41,677 nucleotides of DNA, from positions 1 to 41,677 of the forward strand of contig JAHDBD010000035.1 of assembly GCA_020630575.1 (NCBI GenBank). Direction: 5' to 3'. The DNA comes from Bernardetia sp. Its GTDB lineage: Bacteria > Bacteroidota > Bacteroidia > Cytophagales > Bernardetiaceae. Position 1 is the first letter of the stretch. Each line of letters starts with the position of its first letter. Under the pieces are notes generated by a model. It was not told where the DNA came from, did no database searches, and saw nothing but the letters and a program-made list of their open reading frames with translations. The translations under genes and the position numbers were made by a program. Positions 22,907 to 32,362 of the stretch are shown here, piece after piece.

Positions 22907-25900
22907 TTAGAATAAATTATCAGTTGAGTTTTTAAAATTCTTCATAATAATAGGATCTGTTCCAAGTGTTCCAATCGCAGGGATTCTCCAAACCCCTGAT
23001 ACTTCCTCTAAATCTGCAAAATCCCACGCATACTGATTTGAAGAGACTAAACGCTTTTTTAAAAAATAGTCTGTCATTTCTTCTTTTGTAAGTTGATTAT
23101 CAGAAATAGAAATACCAAACTCTTTTATTAAGTTTGGGGCGAGAATAGTAGGCTGAAAATTTGAAAAGGTGCCAATTTCTAGCACATTATTAAAACGTCC
23201 TACTAAACTTGGGAATATATTACTACTTCCTCCTAAGTCTATATAAATAGAATCACAATCTTTATCATTTACTGTACATTTTGCATTAGCAAAAGTTGTA
23301 TTTATATTTGTTGTATTTCCTATTTTTTTCACAGAAACAGAGATTTTACAAGCACTATCTTCTACAAAAGTAAAAGGGAAATAAATTAATTTATACTTTG
23401 CATTAATATCGTTTGAAGTTTGAAGAAATAAAGTTACATAACTAGAATAGCCTGATAAAATTGATACATTGCTAATTCCAACATGAAAGCCTCGAAATTC
23501 TGGTGTATTTATTAATGCTGGCGTACTTGTAAAACTAAAAACCCTTTGAGAACCAGCTACTTTACCAGCTTTAACTATAAAATCTAAATTTATATATTTA
23601 TTATTTATAATTTGATTAAAGTCTAATGCGTTTTTGGTTACTAAGCCTTCTATTTCAAAAGTATCATTTATTTTATCTGATTTACAACCTTTTACGTTAT
23701 TGCCATCTCCTGTAATAGGATAAGCAAAATTATACAGAGGAATAGCAGGATTTCCAATTTCCACATTAGCAGCTTCTATTTGATCTAAAAGCAAATTAAC
23801 AGTAAATGCTGTTGTACTAGTTCTCTCAAAATACAAATTAGGAACAAAATTATTGTTAGGGCTATTTCCGTTCCCTATACCACTTGTATAAGTAACCAAA
23901 TCTTCATTATCTGCAACTGCTGTAAAAGTTCTTTTTGCAGAATATGGATTCGCTACGCCAAAAGAATATGTTGCTGATGTAAAGTTTACATTTAATCCAG
24001 TAAAGAACATCATATCTCCAGCTGCAATATTTTTTTCTATTGGTAAATTTAATATTTTTGGATTTACAGGCGTTTCTGAAAAACGCATTTCCAAATATCC
24101 AACAATATTTAATTGCTCCGTTTCTGGAGGTTGTGTGCCTACGTAACGAACCATTACCCTTGTTCCTGCACTAATAGATAAAGCTGCAAAAGCTGCAAAA
24201 GTCAAATCCGAAAAAGCAGACCAAGCGTTATCATTTGCGTTCAGAGGTGTAGTATCTGTTCCAACTCTAAAAAGAAAATCAGAACTTGGGAATCCATTTA
24301 CAGTTGCAATAGTTTTTCCTGCACCATAATCATACTCAGCCCAAAAAACAGTATTTCGACCTGTTTTGGTAGTAGCTTGAAAAGGGTGTCTAATAAAAGA
24401 AATAGGCAAAGGAGGGGGATAACCTATAATTCCAACTTCTCCATTGTCTACTTCATTTGTAATTTTATGATTTACAACATTATCAGGCAATACAGTGTCA
24501 AATTGTATTTCTACATCTGACTGGAAAGCATTACTAGCTTGAGTAAAAACAGAAATAGGACTCCACGCTTCCTCTTCATATACATTGCCATTCTCATCCT
24601 TCCAGATTGCTGCTTGTGCATAATTTACACTTTCTGCTGTTTTGATAGTTTCTACTCGTAAAAAGTTTGCATCGCAAGCCGTATCTCCTTCCTCTAACAA
24701 CTCTACACCATCTTTATAGAGTTTTATTTCTGTCAAATTTGGAGTCGCTTTGTTTTGCTCCATTTGCGTAACAGATAGTCGTTGAGGAAATTCAATTCCT
24801 GTATATTCTACATTGAAATTTAATTTCCATAATATATCAATTTCAGAATTTTGCCATTCCTCTTTTACCCTCAAATAAAAACGAATAATAAGACTTCCTT
24901 CCGAATCTGAAAAAACAAAACGATTTGCATTTTCAAAACTGCCTTGATTATTCTTACCTAAGAATGTAAATGTTTCGCCTCCGATTTTTACATTTCCTCC
25001 CAAGAAAGCAGAATCAAACCCTGTGTATTTATCTAAAGTTATTTCACAACAAAGTCTCTGTAAAGGAGAAACTTCTAAATAATTTGTAAAGAAATTTGCA
25101 ATCAAATTGTAAATAGTTCCTGTAACCGTTGGAGTCAAAAACTTCACATCGGTTACAAAAATAGCATCACTTATATAAGAAGCTACATATTCATTTACAG
25201 AATCATAATAAACTGCTATAATGAAATAACGCCCTCCAGCATTCAATTTTGTTTTATCTATAACAAAATTAGTTTCGTAAGTATTACCTCCAACATTTAC
25301 AGGCGCAGTAAGAGAAAAATAGTTTGTCGGCTGATAACCATAGCTTTTCTTAAAATCAAGACTTTGTTTAGTATTGTCTGCGTCAATTACCCAAACTTTT
25401 GCTTGAGTTATAGCACTTGTATGGTCAATTCTTAATGTTACATCAGTGTCTTCAAACGTTGCAAATTCAGTTTCTATAACTGAATTTCTTGAAAGCTCAA
25501 AGACAGGATTTGTCATTGTGCCTTCGTTCAAGAATATAAATTCAGAATTTATCCAAGCGTCTGAGTAATCGTAACGCCCTGGTATTGTAGCATTTTCTTG
25601 AGGACAAAATATCTCATAGTCCCAAACCGAGCCACCAGTCCCAGCTACTCGCACCTGTATAATATCTCCAATTTGAGTGTTTGCCCAAATTACTTGCTGA
25701 TAATTATCTAATGTTATTGATGTGCCAGTTGCTGCCAAAAAATCAGAAACCCTATTGTTGTATGTGGTCAAGCTGCCTACATACCAAAAATTAGGGTCTG
25801 GAACTACTGGTGGGTTTGGGTGTGTTCCAAGTGGGTATCCTAACCCTGAATTGCCGTCAAATCCAGAAACTCCCCCAAAATTATTTCCTGCTTGAGTACC

Positions 25901-26599
25901 AGATGAAGCTGTAAGAACCCCATTTACAAAAACCTCTATTTTATCGATTACATTCCTTGCGTTAAAACGTAACGCAAATAGCTCTCCATCAGCTATATAA
26001 GAATCTATTTGTACACCATCTGTACCAGCCCTGACTTTTTTACCACACAAAGATGTAAGTTCTGGCACTTTTACTCCTGTATGTATTCCAATCCCTTTTG
26101 TAGTATTGAAATTGTAAATAGAATCTTCTAAGTTTTCAAGCTCATTGGCATTTTTAGTATTACCTAAGAGCCTAATTGAATTATCAATATTTTCATTACT
26201 CAAAAAACGTAAAATATCAGCAGTCAAAAAGCAAGTAAGGCGAATTTTGAAAGATAATCTATCAGCATTCAATTCAAATGTTACAGACATATTTCTTTCA
26301 CTTGCATTTGAGTTAAGCAAGTTCATGGTATTTTCTACACCTACAACCGTTGCATCCGTAACTTTATACCAATAAGCCGTTGAAGGAGGCAAACTTTGAT
26401 TTTGTTCCAAAATAATTCCTTGCTCTATAAATAAAGCAGGATTAAAATATATTTCACAATCGTTTAGAGATTGGTCAAAAGAATAGTCTAAAGTTAGCAC
26501 TCTTTCTTCAGCAAATGCACCAGTCAATGTTCCTGCTGTTATTGGAGTAAGATTACCATCTTTATCCTGCCACGATTTTCCGTTTAATATTAAAGCCAT
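22907..26599 (-). CDS. Large tail / adhesin-like protein (1230 aa)
   Basis: Beta-rich throughout, no signal peptide or coiled coil. It appears to be a chain of beta-sandwich domains. Residues about 1030-1190 resemble a concanavalin/LamG-like module (NKYINLDFIVKAG, FRGFHVGISN, LIKEFGISISDNQLTKEEM), often sugar-binding. A Gly-rich stretch (about 235-260) may be a flexible linker. Lying between two tail genes, it is probably a tail-tip or central-fibre protein that contacts the host surface. The domain call is by eye only. Confidence 0.6.
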   Translation of the reverse strand: MALILNGKSWQDKDGNLTPITAGTLTGAFAEERVLTLDYSFDQSLNDCEIYFNPALFIEQGIILEQNQSLPPSTAYWYKVTDATVVGVENTMNLLNSNASERNMSVTFELNADRLSFKIRLTCFLTADILRFLSNENIDNSIRLLGNTKNANELENLEDSIYNFNTTKGIGIHTGVKVPELTSLCGKKVRAGTDGVQIDSYIADGELFALRFNARNVIDKIEVFVNGVLTASSGTQAGNNFGGVSGFDGNSGLGYPLGTHPNPPVVPDPNFWYVGSLTTYNNRVSDFLAATGTSITLDNYQQVIWANTQIGDIIQVRVAGTGGSVWDYEIFCPQENATIPGRYDYSDAWINSEFIFLNEGTMTNPVFELSRNSVIETEFATFEDTDVTLRIDHTSAITQAKVWVIDADNTKQSLDFKKSYGYQPTNYFSLTAPVNVGGNTYETNFVIDKTKLNAGGRYFIIAVYYDSVNEYVASYISDAIFVTDVKFLTPTVTGTIYNLIANFFTNYLEVSPLQRLCCEITLDKYTGFDSAFLGGNVKIGGETFTFLGKNNQGSFENANRFVFSDSEGSLIIRFYLRVKEEWQNSEIDILWKLNFNVEYTGIEFPQRLSVTQMEQNKATPNLTEIKLYKDGVELLEEGDTACDANFLRVETIKTAESVNYAQAAIWKDENGNVYEEEAWSPISVFTQASNAFQSDVEIQFDTVLPDNVVNHKITNEVDNGEVGIIGYPPPLPISFIRHPFQATTKTGRNTVFWAEYDYGAGKTIATVNGFPSSDFLFRVGTDTTPLNANDNAWSAFSDLTFAAFAALSISAGTRVMVRYVGTQPPETEQLNIVGYLEMRFSETPVNPKILNLPIEKNIAAGDMMFFTGLNVNFTSATYSFGVANPYSAKRTFTAVADNEDLVTYTSGIGNGNSPNNNFVPNLYFERTSTTAFTVNLLLDQIEAANVEIGNPAIPLYNFAYPITGDGNNVKGCKSDKINDTFEIEGLVTKNALDFNQIINNKYINLDFIVKAGKVAGSQRVFSFTSTPALINTPEFRGFHVGISNVSILSGYSSYVTLFLQTSNDINAKYKLIYFPFTFVEDSACKISVSVKKIGNTTNINTTFANAKCTVNDKDCDSIYIDLGGSSNIFPSLVGRFNNVLEIGTFSNFQPTILAPNLIKEFGISISDNQLTKEEMTDYFLKKRLVSSNQYAWDFADLEEVSGVWRIPAIGTLGTDPIIMKNFKNSTDNLF

Positions 26600-26605
26600 G
26601 CTGTT

Positions 26606-28171
26606 TTATATTACTTTACCTTTTAGAGTTATTTTTTTTGTACTTGCATTAATTGTAATGCTAATATCTTTCATAATTCCTCTACTTGTTTGAACCGACT
26701 TATCTACTGCATTCAGCCAAGTATTGTAATTTTCACAAGTTCTGTCAAATTCTACTGTCGCTTCCCATCTTGCATATCCTGTAAGACGAGGATTGTCAAT
26801 ATAAAGGAAGTTATTATATAAAGTTTCAGCGTGCCAAGATTTATTAAAATCTTTTATCAATTTACGATTCGGATTCCAAACCAAAAGTTTAGGAACGAAT
26901 GCTAAACCATTGTGTAATAATAACCATTCTTTATATTTTTTCAAATTTAGTGAAAAAATACTAGAAAATATCCCTTGATACGCTTCATATACCGTTCTTC
27001 TTATTTTATCGCCTATTTGACGATGCATTGCAAAGTTAATTTGATAGCGCAAAGAGCCTTTTTGTATTTCAGAAACTGGCAAATTCCATTCGAAAAGTTT
27101 TTTATACCAGGTGTTTTTACTTTCGCCTCCTACTAAATCAAAACCATCTTGTCTAAATTCTACTATTGCAAATGCTTCTGGAACATCAAAATTAGAAGTG
27201 TAGCAAGTTTTGGAATCATTTGGTAGTTGTAAAATTTCAGTTGCATCAAAAAAATCTTTTCTTTCTACAAAAAGAGTATCAATACCATTTATTTTTTTTA
27301 CTTTGAAGTCAATATTTATTTCTTTAAAGTCTTGTAAAAACTCATAAACACTTTTTACAGGAATATTTCCTGCAATAAGTCCTTCATTATATTGGCTTTC
27401 TTTATCAAAACCCTCTTCACTTTGCGCTGCAAAATAAAGCGTGTTGTAATACTCAGAGCCTACACTATTAAAAACTGTACTTGAAAAATAAGCCCCACAT
27501 TGCTCACAAGCTCCCTGTATAATATCACGAACATAGGGAGTAGGTTGGTATTTACAAGGAACAATAAATTTTCTAATTTCATCTCTTATAGTTTTTCCTA
27601 ATCTTAACTCATCCTGAACGTTTATAGGTCGCCCTGAAAAGAGAGAACCAATAGCATCTATTATTGCAGCTACAATGTTTACAACGGGTCCTATGATAGC
27701 CATTATCAAAATACCTAAGCTCCCTAAAATCATAATCATATCGTGAACAAACTGGGGACGTGCCTCATTACAATATCCTACAAGCTGATTTTTTTGATTA
27801 TTTATTTTATCAATATTCTCTATTGCTAGAGATTCAAGACAGTCCATTACCTTATTTGCAGAATCTTTTTGATAAGCCTTGCAACTCACAAAACAATCAT
27901 CATCACAAAAAGAAATATCATCTCCTCTTATTTCTCCTTCAAAAAATAAAACTTCATCAGAACAACAATCATCAATAATTATCATAGGAATTGTAGCAAT
28001 AAGCCCATTCGGATTATCAATTATTTGGTCAAATATGATTTGTCTAGCAACTCCAAAAAAATCAAAGTCCTGAGTAATATCCCTTTCTTCTGTACTATCT
28101 TTTTGCAAAGTAAAGTCAGAAGTAGTGTAATCATCTTTACTAATCAATATGTTGTCTAAATAAAGTCTCAT
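26606..28171 (-). CDS. Tail-tip / baseplate-like protein with hydrophobic segment
   Basis: 521 residues. It follows the tape measure with its start overlapping that stop by 1 nt (TAATG), the usual place for distal tail or hub proteins. A strongly hydrophobic stretch (about 144-178, ILGSLGILIMAIIGPVV) could insert into a host membrane. Cysteine pairs occur early (DDCCSDE, CDDDCFVSC) and at 'ACEQCGAYF'. Not recognised; role inferred from position. Confidence 0.6.
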   Translation of the reverse strand: MRLYLDNILISKDDYTTSDFTLQKDSTEERDITQDFDFFGVARQIIFDQIIDNPNGLIATIPMIIIDDCCSDEVLFFEGEIRGDDISFCDDDCFVSCKAYQKDSANKVMDCLESLAIENIDKINNQKNQLVGYCNEARPQFVHDMIMILGSLGILIMAIIGPVVNIVAAIIDAIGSLFSGRPINVQDELRLGKTIRDEIRKFIVPCKYQPTPYVRDIIQGACEQCGAYFSSTVFNSVGSEYYNTLYFAAQSEEGFDKESQYNEGLIAGNIPVKSVYEFLQDFKEINIDFKVKKINGIDTLFVERKDFFDATEILQLPNDSKTCYTSNFDVPEAFAIVEFRQDGFDLVGGESKNTWYKKLFEWNLPVSEIQKGSLRYQINFAMHRQIGDKIRRTVYEAYQGIFSSIFSLNLKKYKEWLLLHNGLAFVPKLLVWNPNRKLIKDFNKSWHAETLYNNFLYIDNPRLTGYARWEATVEFDRTCENYNTWLNAVDKSVQTSRGIMKDISITINASTKKITLKGKVI

Positions 28172-31100
28172 TATCTTCTTTTATTAGTTTTATTTGCTTG
28201 ACGTGAAATTTTTTCGTGAATACTAAATACTCCTTTTTCAGAAATATTACTATTTACTTGTATTTTAAGGGAGTTTACGGCATTTGCGACATTATCAATT
28301 CCTTTTTCCAAAGAACCAAAACGGCTTTCTAAAGAGCTTGTATCAAGCGCATATACAGGGCTTATATTAGCCATATAAGGAGTGTGATTTGCAAATATTT
28401 GAGTATCTGAAATCAAACCTTTGTTTATCATTTCCAATGCTTTTGGGGCATTGTCTGTCCCTTTTGCTGTAATTACAGATTCCCCACGGCTTATAGCAAC
28501 TATATTACTATCACTTCTTTCAGTCCCTTTACCTTGAAAATCAATTACACCATCAGCAAATGCACCTTGTACAAGTGAGGTTACTGCAACTGTACCAGCA
28601 GCCAAAGCAGCAATAACAGCAGCAATACCAACTATCCCCCCTTGTGCTGCACCTTGCGCAATTCCTGCAATAGCTCCAGCAATAGCTTGTCCTGCAGCAA
28701 TAGCGTTTTGTCTTTCGGCTGCACGTTCTTGTTTTTGTTCTAGTTCATCAAGTCTTTTTTGTTCTGCTTCTAAAAGAGCTGCATTACCTTTTTCGGCAAT
28801 GTTTTCAGCTGCTTTTACACGTTCTTCTTGAGCTTGTTTTGAACGTTCGTAACGTGCAATTTGCAAATCAATCAAATCAATAATAGCATCCGTAACAGCT
28901 TGTACACTTGTTTGAATTGCGCCTATTGTTTCAGAAATACTAGCTTGTTTCTTTTCCTCAGCTTCTTCAGTAGCCTCAACATCTTGTTCTCTTATTGCAT
29001 TTTTAAGACGTTGTATTTCAATTTCATTCTTTCTTCTTTGCTCGGTTGAGGTCTCAATAGCTTGATTTTCTAACTCTAATTGAGTAATCAAATCTAAATA
29101 AGACTGTTTACGAATTTCACGTAAAGAATCTGCATAGTCTTGCTCAATTTGCTTTTTCTTTCTGCTATTTTCAGATAAAATACCAGCTTCTTGAGTAGCA
29201 ATAAGGTATTTTTCTCTTAATTGCTCTTCCTCCAAACTTAATCCATCTTCTAAAATAGAACGAAGATTATCAAATTCATCTAAACGAATTTTCTTAACAG
29301 CTTCTCCAGTTGCTGTATAAGTAGCTTCTCGTTTTGCAGCATATTCAATGTCAAGTTCTTCTAAAGCAAGATTTTTGAAACGCTCATCTTCTATATTTTG
29401 CTCTATACTTGCCCTTGCCATTTCCTCCTGTAAATCCAAATTTTCTAATTCAGCTTGAGTATTTTTAGAAACTAAAGCAAGTTTTTGAGCTTCTGTTAGT
29501 TCTTCATTAGAAAGAATTTTATCATTTATGGCAATTTGATTTTTTAATCTATCTTGCTCAATTTTATTTCTTTTGTTTTGAAGTTCTAAAGGTATTTTTT
29601 CAAGTTCTTTATTGAGGTCTTTATCAGCTTTTGCAATCTGATTATTTAGAATATCAGTTCTGATAGCTATACCTGCCTCAATTTCTACACTTGATAAACC
29701 TGCTTTCTTAGCTTTTTCTTTAAAGTCTGCAATGTCTTTATCAAAATCTTGTACCAATTTGTCGGTATCAATTCCAAACTGGAGTTCTAAACGAATTTCG
29801 TCATTTGGTAGCAAATCCGTTGCTGTTTGTCTTCTAAGAAGTTCCCAATTTTGAACTAATCCACGCAATTCCATTCCCAATTTTTGCAAATTTTTGATTT
29901 GCTCAATAGTTAGTTTGTTTGTTCCCTCAGTTGTTTTATTTACTTCTTCTTCAACTTTTCCAGTTTCCTTAATAGGCTTTTGAAGGTCTTCCCATCTTTT
30001 TCTAAGAATATCAATTTGATTAGAAGTAGCTTCAATCAGTTTTTCAGTATCTTGTAATGCTCCGAATTGTGATTGAATATCTCTACCAAAAGATACACGA
30101 GCATCAATATCAAACTGTATATCTTTTGATTTTTGCTTTAGCATTTCTAAAGATTTAGTAGCATCAATCAATTTTTGTTCAACATTCTCAACCGAATCCT
30201 CCCCTTGTATTTCAATGTTTTGATTATTTATTTTTTTGATAGCATTTTCAGTAGCAAAAATAGCATCAACAATATCATTGAAAAAACCTATAAGTTTTGT
30301 TTTACCTTGTGTAGCTAGTTTATCAATTTCAGCAGAAAGCCCTGCAAAATTATCAGCCAGACGCTTTTCTTCCTCTGCTAATGCCTTTGCTGTTTCCAAT
30401 TCTTCTTTTTGCTTTTGTCCGAGCTTATCCAAACTATCTAAATTCAGATTTTGAGCATCTGTGATAAGCTTGAAAGCCTTATCAATACCTCCCAAATCTT
30501 CCAAAGCCCCACCACCCAAATCAGCGATTAGTTTTTGTTGCTGTTGGACATTAAGACCAACTTCTCTACCTTTTTTAATGATTTCTTGAAAGATTGTAAG
30601 AATATCCTTCTTTCCTTCCTGCAAATCTTTTTGAACTTGACCAACAAAACCTGCTCCAAGTGGTGCAAGTGCATCTAATTGAGCTTTATCCAATTCACGA
30701 AGTCGCAAACCAATTTCTTTGACAGTATCTAGTAGCTTATCAGCTCCAAAGGCACTACCAGTAAGCGCACCTTGTGAAGCAAACTTTACAAACTCCTCTC
30801 CTGAAAGTTTAGCATTTTTGAACTGTACAGGATATTCATTCATTAAAGAAAGAAAATCCCCATTTGCATCAGCTCCTTTCAAAAAACCTTTTTCAGCAAG
30901 TTCTAAGGCTTCTGTAAAATCTATTTCCATTGCATTTGCGAAGGACTTTACAGAATTTATAAGCTCATTTGTATCAACTCCGAACTTATCAGCCAAGGCA
31001 GATGACTGAACTACTACTTTATCCAAACTAGCAGCTTGCAAACCAGAAGAACGTTGTATTTGATTTGTTAGATTAGTATATTTTTTTTCAGTTTCTAAAA

Positions 31101-31572
31101 TAAACTGACCAAATTCTTTCAATTTTTCTACTGCAAAAGTAGCTGCCAAGGCTGGAATAGCAACTTTAGCCATTCCAGCAATACCGCTCCCAAAACCTTT
31201 GCTTTGTTTGGTAGTGTCTTCTAAACCTCCTTTAAATTGGTTTATTGTTCCTTGTTTGGACTTGATTTGTTTTTCAAAATCTGCAAATTGTTTCTTTCCT
31301 TGTTCTGTGGATAAATCTAATTTTCTTTGAGCTTTTCGCAAATCATCAATAGATTGTTCCAAACCCTCCAAAGAAGAATCTAACTTCTTAGTTTCCTTTC
31401 CAAGTGCTTTTTCAACCTGTTCAGTTTTACGCATAGCATCTCCCCAAGCAAGTGTTCCTTCCTCAGTTTTATCTAGTTGTTTGTCTAGTTGTTTTAATGC
31501 TTCCTCAGCGTTTTTGATAGCCGTATCATCTGCATTGAACTTTAAATCTGCTATAATTTTAGATATATCCAT
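28171..31572 (-). CDS. Tape measure protein
   Basis: Sets tail length and is ejected ahead of the DNA. 1133 residues, nearly all helical. Coiled-coil repeats occupy about 10-125. Residues 125-420 form a conserved tape-measure module (LADKFGVDTNELINSVKSF, GGALEDLGG). Long charged coiled coils follow to about 950, then a hydrophobic Ala/Gly segment (GIAQGAAQGGIVGIAAVIAA). Its length in helix would suit a tail of roughly 150 nm or more (inference). First gene of late block 1, with a promoter-like TATATTTG at 31596-31603. A copy of residues 192-230 is carried by the small gene just upstream. Confidence 0.93.
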   Translation of the reverse strand: MDISKIIADLKFNADDTAIKNAEEALKQLDKQLDKTEEGTLAWGDAMRKTEQVEKALGKETKKLDSSLEGLEQSIDDLRKAQRKLDLSTEQGKKQFADFEKQIKSKQGTINQFKGGLEDTTKQSKGFGSGIAGMAKVAIPALAATFAVEKLKEFGQFILETEKKYTNLTNQIQRSSGLQAASLDKVVVQSSALADKFGVDTNELINSVKSFANAMEIDFTEALELAEKGFLKGADANGDFLSLMNEYPVQFKNAKLSGEEFVKFASQGALTGSAFGADKLLDTVKEIGLRLRELDKAQLDALAPLGAGFVGQVQKDLQEGKKDILTIFQEIIKKGREVGLNVQQQQKLIADLGGGALEDLGGIDKAFKLITDAQNLNLDSLDKLGQKQKEELETAKALAEEEKRLADNFAGLSAEIDKLATQGKTKLIGFFNDIVDAIFATENAIKKINNQNIEIQGEDSVENVEQKLIDATKSLEMLKQKSKDIQFDIDARVSFGRDIQSQFGALQDTEKLIEATSNQIDILRKRWEDLQKPIKETGKVEEEVNKTTEGTNKLTIEQIKNLQKLGMELRGLVQNWELLRRQTATDLLPNDEIRLELQFGIDTDKLVQDFDKDIADFKEKAKKAGLSSVEIEAGIAIRTDILNNQIAKADKDLNKELEKIPLELQNKRNKIEQDRLKNQIAINDKILSNEELTEAQKLALVSKNTQAELENLDLQEEMARASIEQNIEDERFKNLALEELDIEYAAKREATYTATGEAVKKIRLDEFDNLRSILEDGLSLEEEQLREKYLIATQEAGILSENSRKKKQIEQDYADSLREIRKQSYLDLITQLELENQAIETSTEQRRKNEIEIQRLKNAIREQDVEATEEAEEKKQASISETIGAIQTSVQAVTDAIIDLIDLQIARYERSKQAQEERVKAAENIAEKGNAALLEAEQKRLDELEQKQERAAERQNAIAAGQAIAGAIAGIAQGAAQGGIVGIAAVIAALAAGTVAVTSLVQGAFADGVIDFQGKGTERSDSNIVAISRGESVITAKGTDNAPKALEMINKGLISDTQIFANHTPYMANISPVYALDTSSLESRFGSLEKGIDNVANAVNSLKIQVNSNISEKGVFSIHEKISRQANKTNKRR

Positions 31573-31595
31573 AGTTTTTCAAGGTTTCTATTTTA

Positions 31596-31603
31596 CAAAT
31601 ATA
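31596..31603 (-). promoter_or_regulatory. Late promoter -7 element TATATTTG
   Basis: Minus-strand match to TAnnTTTG, 24 nt before the tape-measure ATG and directly after the early-region terminator. No TTG at the usual distance, as for the other late promoters, so an activator may be needed. Confidence 0.5.
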
Positions 31604-31611
31604 GCTAAAAT

Positions 31612-31647
31612 AAAAAAAGCCATTACTTTTTTTTAGTAATGGCTTTT
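31612..31647 (-). terminator. Terminator ending the early region
   Basis: A perfect 13-bp stem (31615-31627 with 31635-31647) with a T7 tract on minus. It separates the small tape-measure-like gene from the tape measure gene. Confidence 0.8.
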
Positions 31648-31675
31648 AGAAATATTTATAATTTGATGAGGTTGT

Positions 31676-32089
31676 TTATGATTTATTAGGCTTGGTAAAT
31701 ACTTTTTCACCCTCATCTACAAAAGGATTATCTACGTCTTTTGATTTAACTATCTTATTTTGAAATCCTTTTTCGTATAAATCGATTGCGTCCATAAAGT
31801 CTATATCCATTGAATCTGCAAAAGTGTTTACAGAACTAATAACTGCATTTTGATGTACTTCTAATTTATTAGCCATTGCAGGGATTTTTTTGTTTATAAT
31901 TATACTTTTCTCTCTTTCATAAAGTGAGTGAATTGCTTTTCTTAAAAATTCAATTCTTGTTAAAACATCTCTCTTTGAGTGATAATAATAATTAAATCCA
32001 TATCTCTGATACTTCAATGCAAGTTTAGCAACGCCAAGTTTGGCAGCTAAAATTTCCATTTCTTCCCAAATTTCTTTTGAAATAGCCAT
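31676..32089 (-). CDS. Small protein carrying a tape-measure segment
   Basis: 137 residues. Residues 71-109 align without gaps to tape-measure residues 192-230 with 20 of 39 identical (AMANKLEVHQ... to ...DLYEKGF), a clear homology. The first 70 residues (helical, Y-rich: YQRYGFNYYYHSKR) and the last 28 are not from the tape measure. The leader TTCAATCAATCAACTAAATTTTATCAAT is of the early type and a terminator follows, so it is expressed with the early region. It could act as an assembly chaperone or as a decoy that blocks tails of competing phages; function is inference. Confidence 0.8.
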   Translation of the reverse strand: MAISKEIWEEMEILAAKLGVAKLALKYQRYGFNYYYHSKRDVLTRIEFLRKAIHSLYEREKSIIINKKIPAMANKLEVHQNAVISSVNTFADSMDIDFMDAIDLYEKGFQNKIVKSKDVDNPFVDEGEKVFTKPNKS

Positions 32090-32124
32090 ATTGATAAAAT
32101 TTAGTTGATTGATTGAAAAATTAA

Positions 32125-32328
32125 TTACAATGTTTTATCTGGCAAAGGACAATTTTTATTTATTTCTGTTAAAATAATTTTTGCGTCATTCCCAGAAATT
32201 TTCCCCAAAAAAAAAGGAGTTTGCGATGCCCTGCAATACAAGCCTTCTTTGCCATTTTTTCTAAGCTCATAAAATGAAAATATGCAGTCTCCACAATTTT
32301 CAATTTTTAAATTTATGATTTTTGACAT
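32125..32328 (-). CDS. Small cysteine protein (67 aa)
   Basis: Start at ATG 32328 (MSKIINLKIENCGDCIF), after a CAATCAATTAAAATCAAAAAAAAA leader; the longer frame overlaps the ATPase gene. Four cysteines (CGDC, YCRA, CPLPD) suggest a metal-binding fold seen in several small phage proteins. Function unknown. Confidence 0.65.
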   Translation of the reverse strand: MSKIINLKIENCGDCIFSFYELRKNGKEGLYCRASQTPFFLGKISGNDAKIILTEINKNCPLPDKTL

Positions 32329-32362
32329 TTTTTTTTTGATTTTAATTGATTGAAAAATTGAT

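Noticed and set aside
22453..22915. Plus-strand frames opposite the 100- and 260-residue tail genes
   Set aside because: Fully antisense to coupled tail genes and F/L/S-rich; no promoter or leader motif.
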